40,545 nucleotides of DNA, from NCBI GenBank assembly GCA_028693705.1, contig JAQUUX010000023.1, positions 1-40,545 on the forward strand, in the 5' to 3' direction. Of the stretch, positions 6,623 through 14,040 are shown one piece after another. The position numbers and the translations under genes are program-made. Under the pieces are notes generated by a model. That model had not been told where the DNA came from and searched no databases. It was given only the letters and a program-made list of their open reading frames with translations. Each line of letters starts with the position of its first letter. The stretch's first letter is position 1. The stretch comes from Lachnospiraceae bacterium. Its GTDB lineage: Bacteria; Bacillota; Clostridia; Lachnospirales; Lachnospiraceae.

Positions 6623-8578
6623 ATGGAAATGCTTACTGTTAGACAGGTAGCAGAAATAAAAGGATGCAGTTTAAGATATGTTCAAAAATCTGTAGCAGAG
6701 AAAAAAATAAAAGCTGTAGAAACAATGAATGACAGAAATCGTAAAACCTATTTAATTCCAATAACAGAGCTTGATGAGGAAATGCAATATAAATGGTACC
6801 TGATGAGCAGAGATGAAGAAGCAGCAGAAGTGTTACCCAAAGCAGAGAAGCCTCCAAAGGAAATTGATCACTTTTCACATGAGGAAAGAGCAGAGATTGA
6901 TTTTTGGATGGAACTGGTAGAGAAATGGCAAAACTACAGAGCCATGCCCGGTGTAACATCAAAGACTGCGGTGGATGCCAACTTTGAAGCCTTATGCAAG
7001 CTTGAATATCCAGATAAAAACATTTCGGTTGACACTCTGTACCGGAAATGGAAGGCGATAAAAGAAAATAACTTGGATGCTCTCGTTGACAAACGAGGTA
7101 AGTGGAAAAAAGGGAAGAGTACAATCCCTGATCCAGTATGGCAAGCGTTTTTATACTATTATCTTGACGAAAGCCAGCATCCGATTCAGAAATGCATTGA
7201 TTATACAAAGTTATGGGCTCAAGAAAAAAAGCCAGATTTATATGCCGACATACCGGGGTATTCCTCTTTTTACAGGAGAGTGCAGTCAGATATTTTAGAA
7301 GGTGTGAAGGTACTTGGAAGAGAAGGGGAGAAGGCATTCAGAGACAGATGCGCACCGTATATTAAGCGTATTTATGATGACCTTTACAGCAACGAATGGT
7401 GGATTGCAGATAACCATACGTTTGACGTATTTGTCAGGGACAAAGATGGCAAGCTGCATAGACCGTATTTAACCGCTTTCTTGGATGCAAGATCAGGAAT
7501 ATTTACCGGATACCATGTAACTTACAATCCGAGTTCGGATGCGACCTTAATCGCACTACGAAAAGGCATTTTAAAGCATGGAATACCGGAAAATATATAT
7601 GTGGATAACGGTCGAGAGTTCCTTAATTATGATATCGGAGGACTTGGACACCGGAAGAAAAAACCGAAGGACGGCATTGAAAAATATGAGCCACCGGGAG
7701 TATTCAAGAGGCTTGGAATTACGATGACAAATGCCATTGTAAGGAATGCCAAGGCAAAGATCATAGAACGAAGGTTCTTAGATGTAAAAAATGATATGTC
7801 AAGGCTGTTTAATACTTATACCGGAGGAACGGTTGTTGAAAAGCCGGAGCGATTGAAGCATGTATTGAAAAAGGATGCTATATACACAGATGAAGAGTTT
7901 GGAGACATTGTGGAATCGCTGGTGGAATGGTATTTCAACATGGAAGAGTACAACGGAGCAGTAACGGCTGACAAAGGGAAAATTAAGCAGGATGTATTTT
8001 TTGAACATCTTGAAAGGCAGAGAAGAGCTTCTGCAGATGAATTGAATTTGATGCTCATGAGAAGCTCAAGACCGCAAAAGGTTGGCAGAAGAGGGGTACA
8101 CCTTGATATTGCCGGAGGTCGTATTGATTATTGGAATGACGATTTTGTACATCTTATGCTGGGTCAACAGGTTTATTACCGATATGATCCGGAAGATTTA
8201 AGCGAGATAAGGATATACGACCTTGAAGACCGTTATGTGATGAGTGTTCCTGCAGATAATGAAGCAGTTCTTTCCTACAACGCTGGAAGAGATGATGTCA
8301 AGGCAGCAATGCAAAAGACCAGAAGGCTTGAAAAAATTGCGAAGGAATACAAAGAAAATATCATGATCAGTGAATGTGACAGGGTTACTGCTATGGAGCT
8401 GGTATTATCGAAAGCCAAAAGAAACAAGGAAGCATATCGAGGGAAAGCGAATCCGGAAGTCGTGGAGCTGCAGAGAGCGGTGGAGGAGCCTTTGTTTAGA
8501 AAGGTTGTCGGTGGAGCTGACCTAGATATTATGAATAAAAACGCAGCTAAAAAACAGGAGGTATTTGATTATGAGTAA
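6623..8578 (+). CDS. MuA-type DDE transposase
   Basis: About 651 residues from the ATG at 6623 (MEMLTVRQVAEIKGCS), chosen because AGGGTGG lies 11 nt upstream; the ATG at 6614 is an alternative. Order: N-terminal HTH of MuA type (residues 1-60), further DNA-binding helices (80-230), RNase-H-fold rve core (about 255-400), then a beta-barrel Mu-transpos_C domain (about 490-560). The catalytic triad appears as D263 (WWIADNHTFD), D328 (YVDNGRE) and E382 (KIIERRF). The spacing is very close to Mu's D269-D336-E392. The protein joins phage ends to target DNA with a 5-bp stagger, matching the AAGAG duplication. The gene overlaps the ATPase gene by 8 nt. Confidence 0.95.
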   Translation: MEMLTVRQVAEIKGCSLRYVQKSVAEKKIKAVETMNDRNRKTYLIPITELDEEMQYKWYLMSRDEEAAEVLPKAEKPPKEIDHFSHEERAEIDFWMELVEKWQNYRAMPGVTSKTAVDANFEALCKLEYPDKNISVDTLYRKWKAIKENNLDALVDKRGKWKKGKSTIPDPVWQAFLYYYLDESQHPIQKCIDYTKLWAQEKKPDLYADIPGYSSFYRRVQSDILEGVKVLGREGEKAFRDRCAPYIKRIYDDLYSNEWWIADNHTFDVFVRDKDGKLHRPYLTAFLDARSGIFTGYHVTYNPSSDATLIALRKGILKHGIPENIYVDNGREFLNYDIGGLGHRKKKPKDGIEKYEPPGVFKRLGITMTNAIVRNAKAKIIERRFLDVKNDMSRLFNTYTGGTVVEKPERLKHVLKKDAIYTDEEFGDIVESLVEWYFNMEEYNGAVTADKGKIKQDVFFEHLERQRRASADELNLMLMRSSRPQKVGRRGVHLDIAGGRIDYWNDDFVHLMLGQQVYYRYDPEDLSEIRIYDLEDRYVMSVPADNEAVLSYNAGRDDVKAAMQKTRRLEKIAKEYKENIMISECDRVTAMELVLSKAKRNKEAYRGKANPEVVELQRAVEEPLFRKVVGGADLDIMNKNAAKKQEVFDYE

Positions 8579-9530
8579 ACAGTACAATGCAGCACTACAG
8601 GCAAAGCTTGAAAGTTATTTACAAAAAGAAAGTTTAAGTCAGGCAAAGGCAGCACCGATTCTTGGAATCAGTGCCAGTACACTTAGCCAGTACCGCAGAA
8701 GTATTTATGAAAAGGGCGATATTTCAGAAGTGGAAAAAAAGCTGGAGGAGTTCTTCCGAATCAAGGAAGAACAGGAAGCCAACACGAAAAAGGCAGAGCC
8801 ATACCGGACAATGCAAAACTACATACCGACCTCAATTTCAGAAGGTGCTTACAAGCTGATCCGTTACTGCCAACTGGAAAAAGGTATTGTGGTCATTGAC
8901 GGAGATGCCGGAATCGGAAAGACAAAGGCAGCTGCCAAGTTCCTGCAGGACAATCCAAGCACTACTGTTTACTTAAAGGCATCCCCTTCCACAGGCACAT
9001 TAAGAAGCCTTTTAAAGAATATTGCGAGGGCTTTGAAATTATCAGATAACCAAAGAACGGATGACCTGAGCTTCACCATTCAGGACACGCTAAAGAATAC
9101 GGATAAAATCATTATCATTGATGAGGCACAAAATTTGAAATTTTCCGCACTTGAGGAAATCAGCAGATGGACAGATGAAGATATGATGACCGGGAAGCCG
9201 GGAATCGGAATTGTACTAATTGGAAACGTGGAAGTCTATAACCGGATGCTAGGAAAACAGGAAGCTATGTTCGCACAGCAGTTCAACCGTTCAAGGCTGC
9301 ATGGGAGATATCGTACAACGGACATTCTAAAGGAAGATGTAACAAAGTTGTTTCCTGTACTGAAGGAAAGGGAAATGAAAGAGGAAATTTCATATCTCTA
9401 CCGGATCAGCCACAGCAAATGGGGAATCCGGGGCATGGTAAATGTATTTAACAATGCAGTTAATAATGAGGATATCTCATTAAAAGGACTTGAGAAGATG
9501 GCAAACACTATGGGAATTCGGTTCATTTAA
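8571..9530 (+). CDS. MuB-type AAA+ ATPase, transposition target-selection protein
   Basis: 319 residues; the ATG at 8571 follows AGGAGGT by 8 nt and overlaps the transposase stop (ATGAGTAA). Residues 10-45 form a Cro-like HTH (LSQAKAAPILGISASTLSQYRR), as in MuB. The AAA+ core has Walker A GDAGIGKT (111-118) and Walker B IIIIDEAQ (180-187). In Mu, MuB binds DNA as ATP-dependent filaments, activates MuA and directs it to targets away from the phage itself. Adjacency to the transposase and the two-domain layout make this assignment firm. Confidence 0.93.
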   Translation: MSKQYNAALQAKLESYLQKESLSQAKAAPILGISASTLSQYRRSIYEKGDISEVEKKLEEFFRIKEEQEANTKKAEPYRTMQNYIPTSISEGAYKLIRYCQLEKGIVVIDGDAGIGKTKAAAKFLQDNPSTTVYLKASPSTGTLRSLLKNIARALKLSDNQRTDDLSFTIQDTLKNTDKIIIIDEAQNLKFSALEEISRWTDEDMMTGKPGIGIVLIGNVEVYNRMLGKQEAMFAQQFNRSRLHGRYRTTDILKEDVTKLFPVLKEREMKEEISYLYRISHSKWGIRGMVNVFNNAVNNEDISLKGLEKMANTMGIRFI

Positions 9531-9543
9531 GGAGGTGGCAAGA

Positions 9544-9624
9544 GTGCAAGCAGTTTATATTACCGGAATGATTTGTTTTACAATTATTGTACTGGCTCTC
9601 ATTGGGAAATCAAAGAAAAAATAG
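9544..9624 (+). CDS. 26-residue single-span membrane peptide
   Basis: GTG start at 9544, 4 nt after GGAGGTGGCA. The product is MQAVYITGMICFTIIVLALIGKSKKK less its final residues in form: one hydrophobic helix followed by a basic tail, so N-out/C-in by the positive-inside rule. It ends 13 nt before the next membrane-protein gene. Too short to classify; the good ribosome site and clean topology suggest it is real. Confidence 0.45.
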   Translation: MQAVYITGMICFTIIVLALIGKSKKK

Positions 9625-9637
9625 GAGGATATTTTTT

Positions 9638-9946
9638 ATGAAGCGTTTAAGCGTAAGATCGAAGGTTATGGTTATTGGATTTGTTTTGGGATTAGCTGCA
9701 ACTGGATTGATGGCAAGCCTGATCGTAGGGCAAAAGGTAGGACTGACCGGAATGTTAATTGTATCAGCGGTGATGCTGGTAACGTACATCCTTGGCTGGT
9801 ACATAGGAAAAGAGGCAAAGGTTTCCTGTCAGTACAATAAAGCATGGGAGGACGGATACCGGGAAGGAAGAATTGATGGAGCTTTGGAAGTAGGAGTTCC
9901 AATGCATCCAAATTGCAGATGCGTCACAAAGGAAAAGGGGCTGTAA
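9638..9946 (+). CDS. Two-span membrane protein with a C-terminal HPNCRC motif
   Basis: 102 residues; the ATG at 9638 follows ATAGGAGGATATTTTTT. Two hydrophobic helices (about residues 10-32 and 36-54) are followed by a charged segment (YNKAWEDGYREGRIDGALEVG) and the ending VPMHPNCRCVTKEKGL. That ending resembles the HPNC(R/K)C(T) signature of MuF/gp7 head proteins, seen in this phage at 18519-19526 as PPIHPNCKCTT. The protein is otherwise unlike MuF. Whether this is a transferred fragment or convergence is open. Function unknown. Confidence 0.6.
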   Translation: MKRLSVRSKVMVIGFVLGLAATGLMASLIVGQKVGLTGMLIVSAVMLVTYILGWYIGKEAKVSCQYNKAWEDGYREGRIDGALEVGVPMHPNCRCVTKEKGL

Positions 9947-10007
9947 GCCCCACCTTAATGCAGCCACCGCTGGTGATGGTCACAAGCCCATAAAATGCAG
10001 AGTGAGG
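9937..10007 (+). ncRNA. Structured 71-nt intergenic element, copy 1
   Basis: A predicted RNA element before the lytic transglycosylase gene. Hairpin 1 is GGGGC-TGTAA-GCCCC (9937-9951), whose loop holds the stop codon of the preceding gene. Hairpin 2 is CACC-GCT-GGTG; hairpin 3 is ATGG-N8-CCAT. Two TGCA tetramers flank hairpins 2 and 3 and can pair with each other. From 9947 to 10007 it matches copy 2 (11413-11473) at 58 of 61 positions. Two of the three changes are in the hairpin 2 loop. Similarity extends weakly to the ribosome site downstream. Confidence 0.5.
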
Positions 10008-10039
10008 TAGCATGACAACTGAATATAAAGGAGGTCAAC

Positions 10040-10702
10040 GTGAGAAAAAGGACAGTAGTAGGCTGTGTTGTAATCTCTGCAGCCTTGCTTTGGGGAATCC
10101 CACTGAATAGCGTAGGAGAAGGAATCCCAAAGCCGGAGCGCAGTTTAGAGAATGTGACGGTCGAACCAAGTGCTATAACAACATTGGCTTCCCATCCGGT
10201 AATAAGCCATACCTCTACGGAAAAAGAAGAGAGCTTGGAACCTGAAGCACAGGAGCCGGAGTTATCTGCAGATGAATTTATCCCTTACGATGTACCATTG
10301 GACTCAGAGCTTCAGAAGTACATAAGTGAGCTTTGCATACAAAACGATGTGCCAATGGAACTAATACTCGCCATGATTGATCATGAGAGCAGCTACAGGG
10401 CAGACGTGGTAAGCAAGACGAATGATTACGGTCTTATGCAGATAAACAGGTGTAACCATGAATGGCTTCAGGAAGAGCTTGGCATTTCAGATTACTTAAA
10501 TCCGAAGGAAAATGTAAGAGCTGGGATACATATCATAAAACTTCATCTTGATAAGTTTGGAGATACCAGCATGGCTCTTATGGCATACAACCTCGGAGAA
10601 AATGGGGCAGCAAGATTGTGGAAAAAAGGAAGATATGAAACGGATTATTCCAAAGCAATCATGAAAATTGCAGAATGCATAAAAAGCGGAGGTGGCAAAT
10701 GA
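10040..10702 (+). CDS. Membrane-anchored lytic transglycosylase (SLT domain)
   Basis: 220 residues; GTG start at 10040 after AAAGGAGGTCAAC. An N-terminal signal/anchor (VVGCVVISAALLWGIPL, residues 6-22), an acidic Pro/Glu/Ser/Thr-rich linker (30-90), then an SLT lysozyme-like domain (about 92-215). The likely catalytic Glu is E116 in MIDHESSYRAD, followed by the family motif YGLMQIN and the later MALMAYNLGENGA. It should cleave peptidoglycan outside the membrane. It lies in the early region, far from the holin-amidase lysis genes, so it is unlikely to be the main endolysin; roles in DNA entry or wall remodelling are possible. Confidence 0.87.
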   Translation: MRKRTVVGCVVISAALLWGIPLNSVGEGIPKPERSLENVTVEPSAITTLASHPVISHTSTEKEESLEPEAQEPELSADEFIPYDVPLDSELQKYISELCIQNDVPMELILAMIDHESSYRADVVSKTNDYGLMQINRCNHEWLQEELGISDYLNPKENVRAGIHIIKLHLDKFGDTSMALMAYNLGENGAARLWKKGRYETDYSKAIMKIAECIKSGGGK

Positions 10703-10887
10703 AGAATGGGAAAAAGCCTACATTGGCACAAAAGAAACTCATGAAGAGCAAAGGCTATGTGCCTGAAAACTGGCTCGTTGTAAAGGATACAACTGAGTAT
10801 ATGGAGATCGTGAGCCGTATGGAGTTAAAAAGGATACGCACTAAGACGATCCGAACTAAAAAAATCTATAAATCGGAGGTGGATTGA
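10699..10887 (+). CDS. DUF6906-like small basic protein
   Basis: 62 residues; the ATG at 10699 overlaps the preceding stop by 4 bp and follows GGAGGTGG. The start MKNGKKPTLAQKKLMKSKGYVPENWLVVKDT matches the short phage/mobile-element family I know as DUF6906, with many Lys/Arg. The C-terminal RTKTIRTKK is strongly basic, so nucleic-acid binding is possible but not shown. Confidence 0.65.
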   Translation: MKNGKKPTLAQKKLMKSKGYVPENWLVVKDTTEYMEIVSRMELKRIRTKTIRTKKIYKSEVD

Positions 10888-11105
10888 TGACAGGTGTATA
10901 CAAAGAAGTCTCTATAACTATCGGCATTGATTTTGGAAATAAGCATCATGGAGATAAAAGTGCAGCTGCCATAAGATGCGAAAATTGTAGTTGTCTCATA
11001 GGGCATACAACGTCAGATGATAAAGAAAAAATCAGTATAACCATACCAAAGGAATGCCCTCAATGCGGAATGAAATTTAAGTATATTCGAGGCGCATTAG
11101 TGTAA
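10887..11105 (+). CDS. Small zinc-ribbon-like protein
   Basis: 72 residues; the ATG at 10887 overlaps the preceding TGA, after GGAGGTGG. Two cysteine pairs, CENC (about residue 31) and CPQC (about residue 58), would bind one zinc ion. No specific family is recognised. Fourth gene of the cassette bounded by the two structured elements, counting from the transglycosylase as first and the next gene as last. Confidence 0.55.
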   Translation: MTGVYKEVSITIGIDFGNKHHGDKSAAAIRCENCSCLIGHTTSDDKEKISITIPKECPQCGMKFKYIRGALV

Positions 11106-11130
11106 TTGCTTAAAGAACAGGAGGTTGTGA

Positions 11131-11403
11131 ATGGTTGTTTTAAGAGATGAATTTTACTTTGAACCACGTTGCATAGGTTCCAGTGGTAATATTCGCTGGT
11201 ATGGAGAGGTATACAATACCCCGGAGCTTCAACAACACTCAGAAGAAACGGTCTATATCCGGGATAATGGAAAGGAATTGTTTATATATAAGCTTTCCAG
11301 TGATGATTGCGAGGAAGTACATAAAATAAAAGCTGTATTTACACTGGTTTGTAAAGTGAAAAAGTATAGTGATAAATGGCGATATGGAAGAAAAAATGAG
11401 TAG
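11131..11403 (+). CDS. Hypothetical protein
   Basis: 90 residues, MVVLRDEFYFEPRCIGSSGNIRW..., with AACAGGAGGTTGTGA before the ATG. The sequence alternates polar and aromatic/hydrophobic residues, suggesting a small beta-rich fold. No family recognised. Its TAG stop directly abuts hairpin 1 of the second structured element. Confidence 0.5.
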   Translation: MVVLRDEFYFEPRCIGSSGNIRWYGEVYNTPELQQHSEETVYIRDNGKELFIYKLSSDDCEEVHKIKAVFTLVCKVKKYSDKWRYGRKNE

Positions 11404-11473
11404 GGGCATCTTGCCCCACCTTAATGCAGCCACCATTGGTGATGGTCACAAGCCCATGAAATGCAGAGTGAGG
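11403..11473 (+). ncRNA. Structured 71-nt intergenic element, copy 2
   Basis: Second copy of the element at 9937-10007. Hairpin 1 is GGGGC-ATCTT-GCCCC (11403-11417): same stem, different loop, and here an inner A-T pair extends it. Hairpin 2 is CACC-ATT-GGTG. The remaining core is identical but for one base. It lies before the AbrB-like gene, 33 bp upstream of its start. The retained stems with changed loops favour a structured RNA over a plain duplication. Confidence 0.5.
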
Positions 11474-11506
11474 ACACCTTGAAAATTGAATAAGGAGGAT
11501 GAGAGA

Positions 11507-11761
11507 ATGCTGACTCATAAAAAGGTAACCAAAAGCGGTGGCATCACAATACCAAGGGCAGTCAGACAGGGAGCAGGAATACTTCCGGGAACGGCGGTTG
11601 ATATTATCACAGATGAAGCTGGGATACATATTACAAAGCACGTTGCCACCTGTTTCCATTGCGGTTCTGTAGATGATGTTATCTCACGTTTTGAAATTGA
11701 AATCTGCAAAAGCTGTGCAGAGGCATTACTGGAGGGTTTTACAGATGGAACAGACGAATGA
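11507..11761 (+). CDS. AbrB/SpoVT-type DNA-binding domain with zinc-finger tail
   Basis: 84 residues; the ATG at 11507 is 8 nt after AAGGAGG. Residues 3-48 (KKVTKSGGITIPRAVRQGAGILPGTAVDII) are a swapped-hairpin AbrB/MazE fold. Residues 50-75 carry two cysteine pairs, CFHC and CKSC, forming a probable zinc knuckle. It is presumably a dimeric transcription regulator of the early/middle region. The target is unknown. Confidence 0.72.
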   Translation: MLTHKKVTKSGGITIPRAVRQGAGILPGTAVDIITDEAGIHITKHVATCFHCGSVDDVISRFEIEICKSCAEALLEGFTDGTDE

Positions 11762-12395
11762 AATTAAAGCAAAGGTGGATGAGCTTGCCGATCTGACAAA
11801 ACAGCAGAGTGAAATCAAAGCGAAAATTGACAGTATCAAGGCATGGTTTGAAACAATGGCGGTGGAAGATCTCCGGGATACCAAATTAAAGACAGCGGAG
11901 TATTGGGGGAATGAAAGCGCAAAAGTCATTGTTGGCAATAGCGAAACAGTTAAGCCTATTTCCATGACTATGATCAAAAAGATGCTCGGAGATGTATTTG
12001 GGGATTTTGTCAAGGAGGAAACCACCTACAAAATGACGGAACCATGTAAGCGATTATTTTCTATGATGTTCATGGGAAATTATACCGAAGGAAGTCTTGA
12101 TGCCACGATAAAGGCTATCACTGCGGATGAAAAAATCCAGCGCACTCTGAAAAAGAAGCTGAAAGGGAAATATGAAAAGGATGCTGCCACTCTTGCCAAG
12201 GTTGCAGGACTTTCAGAAGCAGAAGCCAGTGATTGGGCATACTTGGCTGCAGAGATTATTAATTGGGAGTGGATGATACAGATTCTTGCGTCTGCTGAAT
12301 GGAAAGGTACACCACAGGAAGCCATTGATATTATCAAAGCAGCCATTATTGTGGATGAGGGAATCAAGGTTACAGTAGAATCAGAAAAAGAATGA
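11745..12395 (+). CDS. Conserved-looking early protein of unknown function, coiled-coil N-terminus
   Basis: 216 residues from the ATG at 11745 (MEQTNEIKAKVDELADLTKQQSEIKAKID), after GGAGGGTTTTACAG, overlapping the AbrB-like gene by 17 bp. Residues 1-45 are a predicted coiled coil and the remainder is helical (for example KKMLGDVFGDFVKEETTYKMTEPCKRLF). In Mu the slot between B and gemA holds Gam and small genes; the coiled coil recalls Gam, but I cannot support that homology. No enzymatic motif is visible. Confidence 0.55.
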   Translation: MEQTNEIKAKVDELADLTKQQSEIKAKIDSIKAWFETMAVEDLRDTKLKTAEYWGNESAKVIVGNSETVKPISMTMIKKMLGDVFGDFVKEETTYKMTEPCKRLFSMMFMGNYTEGSLDATIKAITADEKIQRTLKKKLKGKYEKDAATLAKVAGLSEAEASDWAYLAAEIINWEWMIQILASAEWKGTPQEAIDIIKAAIIVDEGIKVTVESEKE

Positions 12396-12410
12396 CGAAA
12401 GGAGGAGCAT

Positions 12411-12887
12411 ATGCAAAAGATTGAGGCATTCCAGATCAAAAAGATTTATGCCATCGGTAATGCCCTCGGAATGGTGCAGACGGGCAATACCGAAGATGAA
12501 CTGCATCTGCTGATTGGCGGTGCGACCGGAAAGGATTCGGTAAAGGAGCTTTCTTACAAAGAAGCCAGTATGGTTATTATGAGGCTGGAGCAGCTGCAGG
12601 GCAACAATGCTCCTCCTAAGAAAAAAAGCACCAAGAAGTATGAAGCGGTTCCGGGAGGAATTACAGAAGGGCAGCAAAAGAAAATATGGGCTCTTATGTA
12701 TGAACTTAAAAAGCTGGATCAAGAACAAAGTGCTGCACAGCTTGGTGACAGGCTTTGTGGTATTATCAAAAAGGAATTAAAGGTTGAAAGCAAAGCCAAG
12801 AATCCATTTGTGTGGCTTGATTATAAAGCAGGAAATAAGCTGATTGAAATTCTAAAAAAATATGTCAATCATGCAAAAAAGAATTGA
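12411..12887 (+). CDS. gemA: GemA-like regulatory protein (DUF1018, Mu gp16)
   Basis: 158 residues; the ATG at 12411 follows GAAAGGAGGAGCAT. The N-terminal IKKIYAIGNALGM and SVKELSYKEASMVIMRLEQLQ match the GemA/DUF1018 family. The C-terminal half contains a second helical unit (ITEGQQKKIWALMYELKKLD) resembling the first. Mu GemA alters host gene expression and DNA supercoiling. Here it lies directly before mor, as in Mu. Confidence 0.8.
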   Translation: MQKIEAFQIKKIYAIGNALGMVQTGNTEDELHLLIGGATGKDSVKELSYKEASMVIMRLEQLQGNNAPPKKKSTKKYEAVPGGITEGQQKKIWALMYELKKLDQEQSAAQLGDRLCGIIKKELKVESKAKNPFVWLDYKAGNKLIEILKKYVNHAKKN

Positions 12888-12897
12888 GGTGATGTAG

Positions 12898-13215
12898 ATG
12901 GATTTAAAAATTGAAGAACTAAGGGAAGAACAACAGCAGATAGCGGAAGTGATTGGAGTTGAGGCTTATTTGATGCTTACCAAAAGGTTTGGAGGAACTT
13001 CTATCTACATCGCCAAAGCAGAGGAGATACTACAGAGGAAAAGCCGGGATGAAAAGATAAGAAATGAATTCAATGGCAGCAATTATTCGCAGCTGGCAAC
13101 AAAGTACGGATTGACAGAAGTTTGGATTCGGACTATAGTTTATGATAAAGCCGAAGAGATAAAAAAGAAGCCTATTGAAGGGCAAATGAACCTGAATGAC
13201 TATTTAAAACCCTAA
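12898..13215 (+). CDS. mor: Mor-type transcription activator of middle genes
   Basis: 105 residues; the ATG at 12898 follows GAGGTGATGTAG. The family pattern is clear: AYLMLTKRFGGTSIYIAKAEEI in the dimerisation part, then RNEFNGSNYSQLATKYGLTEVWIRTIV, the HTH. Mor dimers bind a dyad upstream of the middle promoter and recruit RNA polymerase. A small dyad (ATAAAG-CA-CTTTAT, 13224-13237) and a terminator follow the gene. Confidence 0.88.
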   Translation: MDLKIEELREEQQQIAEVIGVEAYLMLTKRFGGTSIYIAKAEEILQRKSRDEKIRNEFNGSNYSQLATKYGLTEVWIRTIVYDKAEEIKKKPIEGQMNLNDYLKP

Positions 13216-13223
13216 GAAAATGA

Positions 13224-13237
13224 ATAAAGCACTTTAT
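13224..13237. promoter_or_regulatory. Small dyad after mor
   Basis: ATAAAG-CA-CTTTAT, a perfect 6-bp inverted repeat with a 2-bp centre. Mor/C activators bind dyads upstream of promoters with poor -35 boxes, so this is a candidate site. No convincing -10 box follows before the terminator at 13255, so the call is weak. Confidence 0.25.
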
Positions 13238-13254
13238 GTGTATCTCTTATGAAA

Positions 13255-13299
13255 AAGAAGATAAACTTGCTATTAGAAGCAAGGATATCTTCTTTTTTA
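13255..13299 (+). terminator. Intrinsic terminator after mor
   Basis: Two stacked stems: AGAAGATA (13256-13263) pairs with TATCTTCT (13286-13293), and CTTGC pairs with GCAAG inside, followed by a T-rich run. It should end the early/middle transcript. It also shows that the in-frame ATG at 13249 is not a real start, because the first codons from there are the hairpin itself. Confidence 0.7.
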
Positions 13300-13323
13300 T
13301 TATGTTTTTTGGGGGTGAGAGGG

Positions 13324-13695
13324 TTGGAACAGTGGGCAATTACTACGGCAATTACACTTGGAATTGGAGCTATAACCTATTTTCTAAAAAGAACAATGAG
13401 CCGGGTAGATAAGAGTGAGGATGAAATTGGTAAGTTGAAAGAAGATTCCATCAAGAAACCGGAACTGAAGGAAAATATTTCAGAACTTAAATCTGAGATC
13501 AAGCAGATTCGTGAGGACTATACACCAAAGGAAACTCACGAAAAAGATTTTGATGAATGTAAAAATGAAATTAAGCAGATAAAATCTGATTACATAATGA
13601 AAGAGGATTTTTATAGGGAATTAAATAAGGTGGATAGAAAGCTGGATTACATTACAAACATTTTAATGGAAGCCTTTAAAGGGAAAGGAGTATAG
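13324..13695 (+). CDS. DUF2730-like membrane/coiled-coil protein (Mu gp25-like)
   Basis: About 123 residues from the TTG at 13324 (MEQWAITTAITLGIG), after GGGGGTGAGAGGG. One N-terminal membrane helix (residues 4-20), then a long charged coiled coil with repeated KQIREDYTPKE/KQIKSDYIMKE units. In Mu the slot before the winged-helix and DUF3486 genes holds a DUF2730 protein of the same design. Order and topology support the call more than sequence. Confidence 0.6.
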   Translation: MEQWAITTAITLGIGAITYFLKRTMSRVDKSEDEIGKLKEDSIKKPELKENISELKSEIKQIREDYTPKETHEKDFDECKNEIKQIKSDYIMKEDFYRELNKVDRKLDYITNILMEAFKGKGV

Positions 13696-13700
13696 AACAG

Positions 13701-14039
13701 ATGGACAGAGAGCTGGAAAGAAGAAAATTAAGAGCTGGGGCATTCATGGTCAATAACGGAAGAGTACTGATGACCATCAACCTTTTAAGAGAAAAATACA
13801 ACGCTTTAAGGAGTGTTGAAAAAGGTGTGAGAAGCGAAGGGATCAGCCGTCAGGAGTTTGTTGATAGTGCGAATTTCCTTGCAGAGGAAGGTTATATTGA
13901 CTTAAGAGAAATTGATAGCCGGGAAAAGGCAAACCTTGCTGACTATGATTATTCGACACTGGAGGCAAAGATCACTGGAAAGGGAATCCGGCTGCTTGGT
14001 GGAGGCATCAATGATAACATGGTAGATTTGGGTGATTGA
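13701..14039 (+). CDS. Winged-helix protein, VpaChn25_0724/Mu gp26-like
   Basis: 112 residues, MDRELERRKLRAGAFMVNNGRVL..., 5 bp after the previous gene. A winged-helix pattern is visible: helix with Leu repeats (MTINLLREKYN), recognition-like segment (ISRQEFVDSANFLAEEGYIDLREI), then a wing ending ITGKGIRLLGGGI. In Mu-like phages a protein of this kind sits between DUF2730 and DUF3486. Role in packaging or late gene control unknown. Confidence 0.6.
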   Translation: MDRELERRKLRAGAFMVNNGRVLMTINLLREKYNALRSVEKGVRSEGISRQEFVDSANFLAEEGYIDLREIDSREKANLADYDYSTLEAKITGKGIRLLGGGINDNMVDLGD

Positions 14040-14040
14040 T

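Noticed and set aside
6639..7337. 232-codon minus-strand ORF opposite the transposase
   Set aside because: Cys/Leu-rich shadow of the clearly coding transposase frame.
13249..13323. N-terminal extension MKKKINLLLEARISSF of the DUF2730-like gene
   Set aside because: These codons coincide with a two-stem intrinsic terminator; the ATG lacks a ribosome site while the TTG at 13324 has one.
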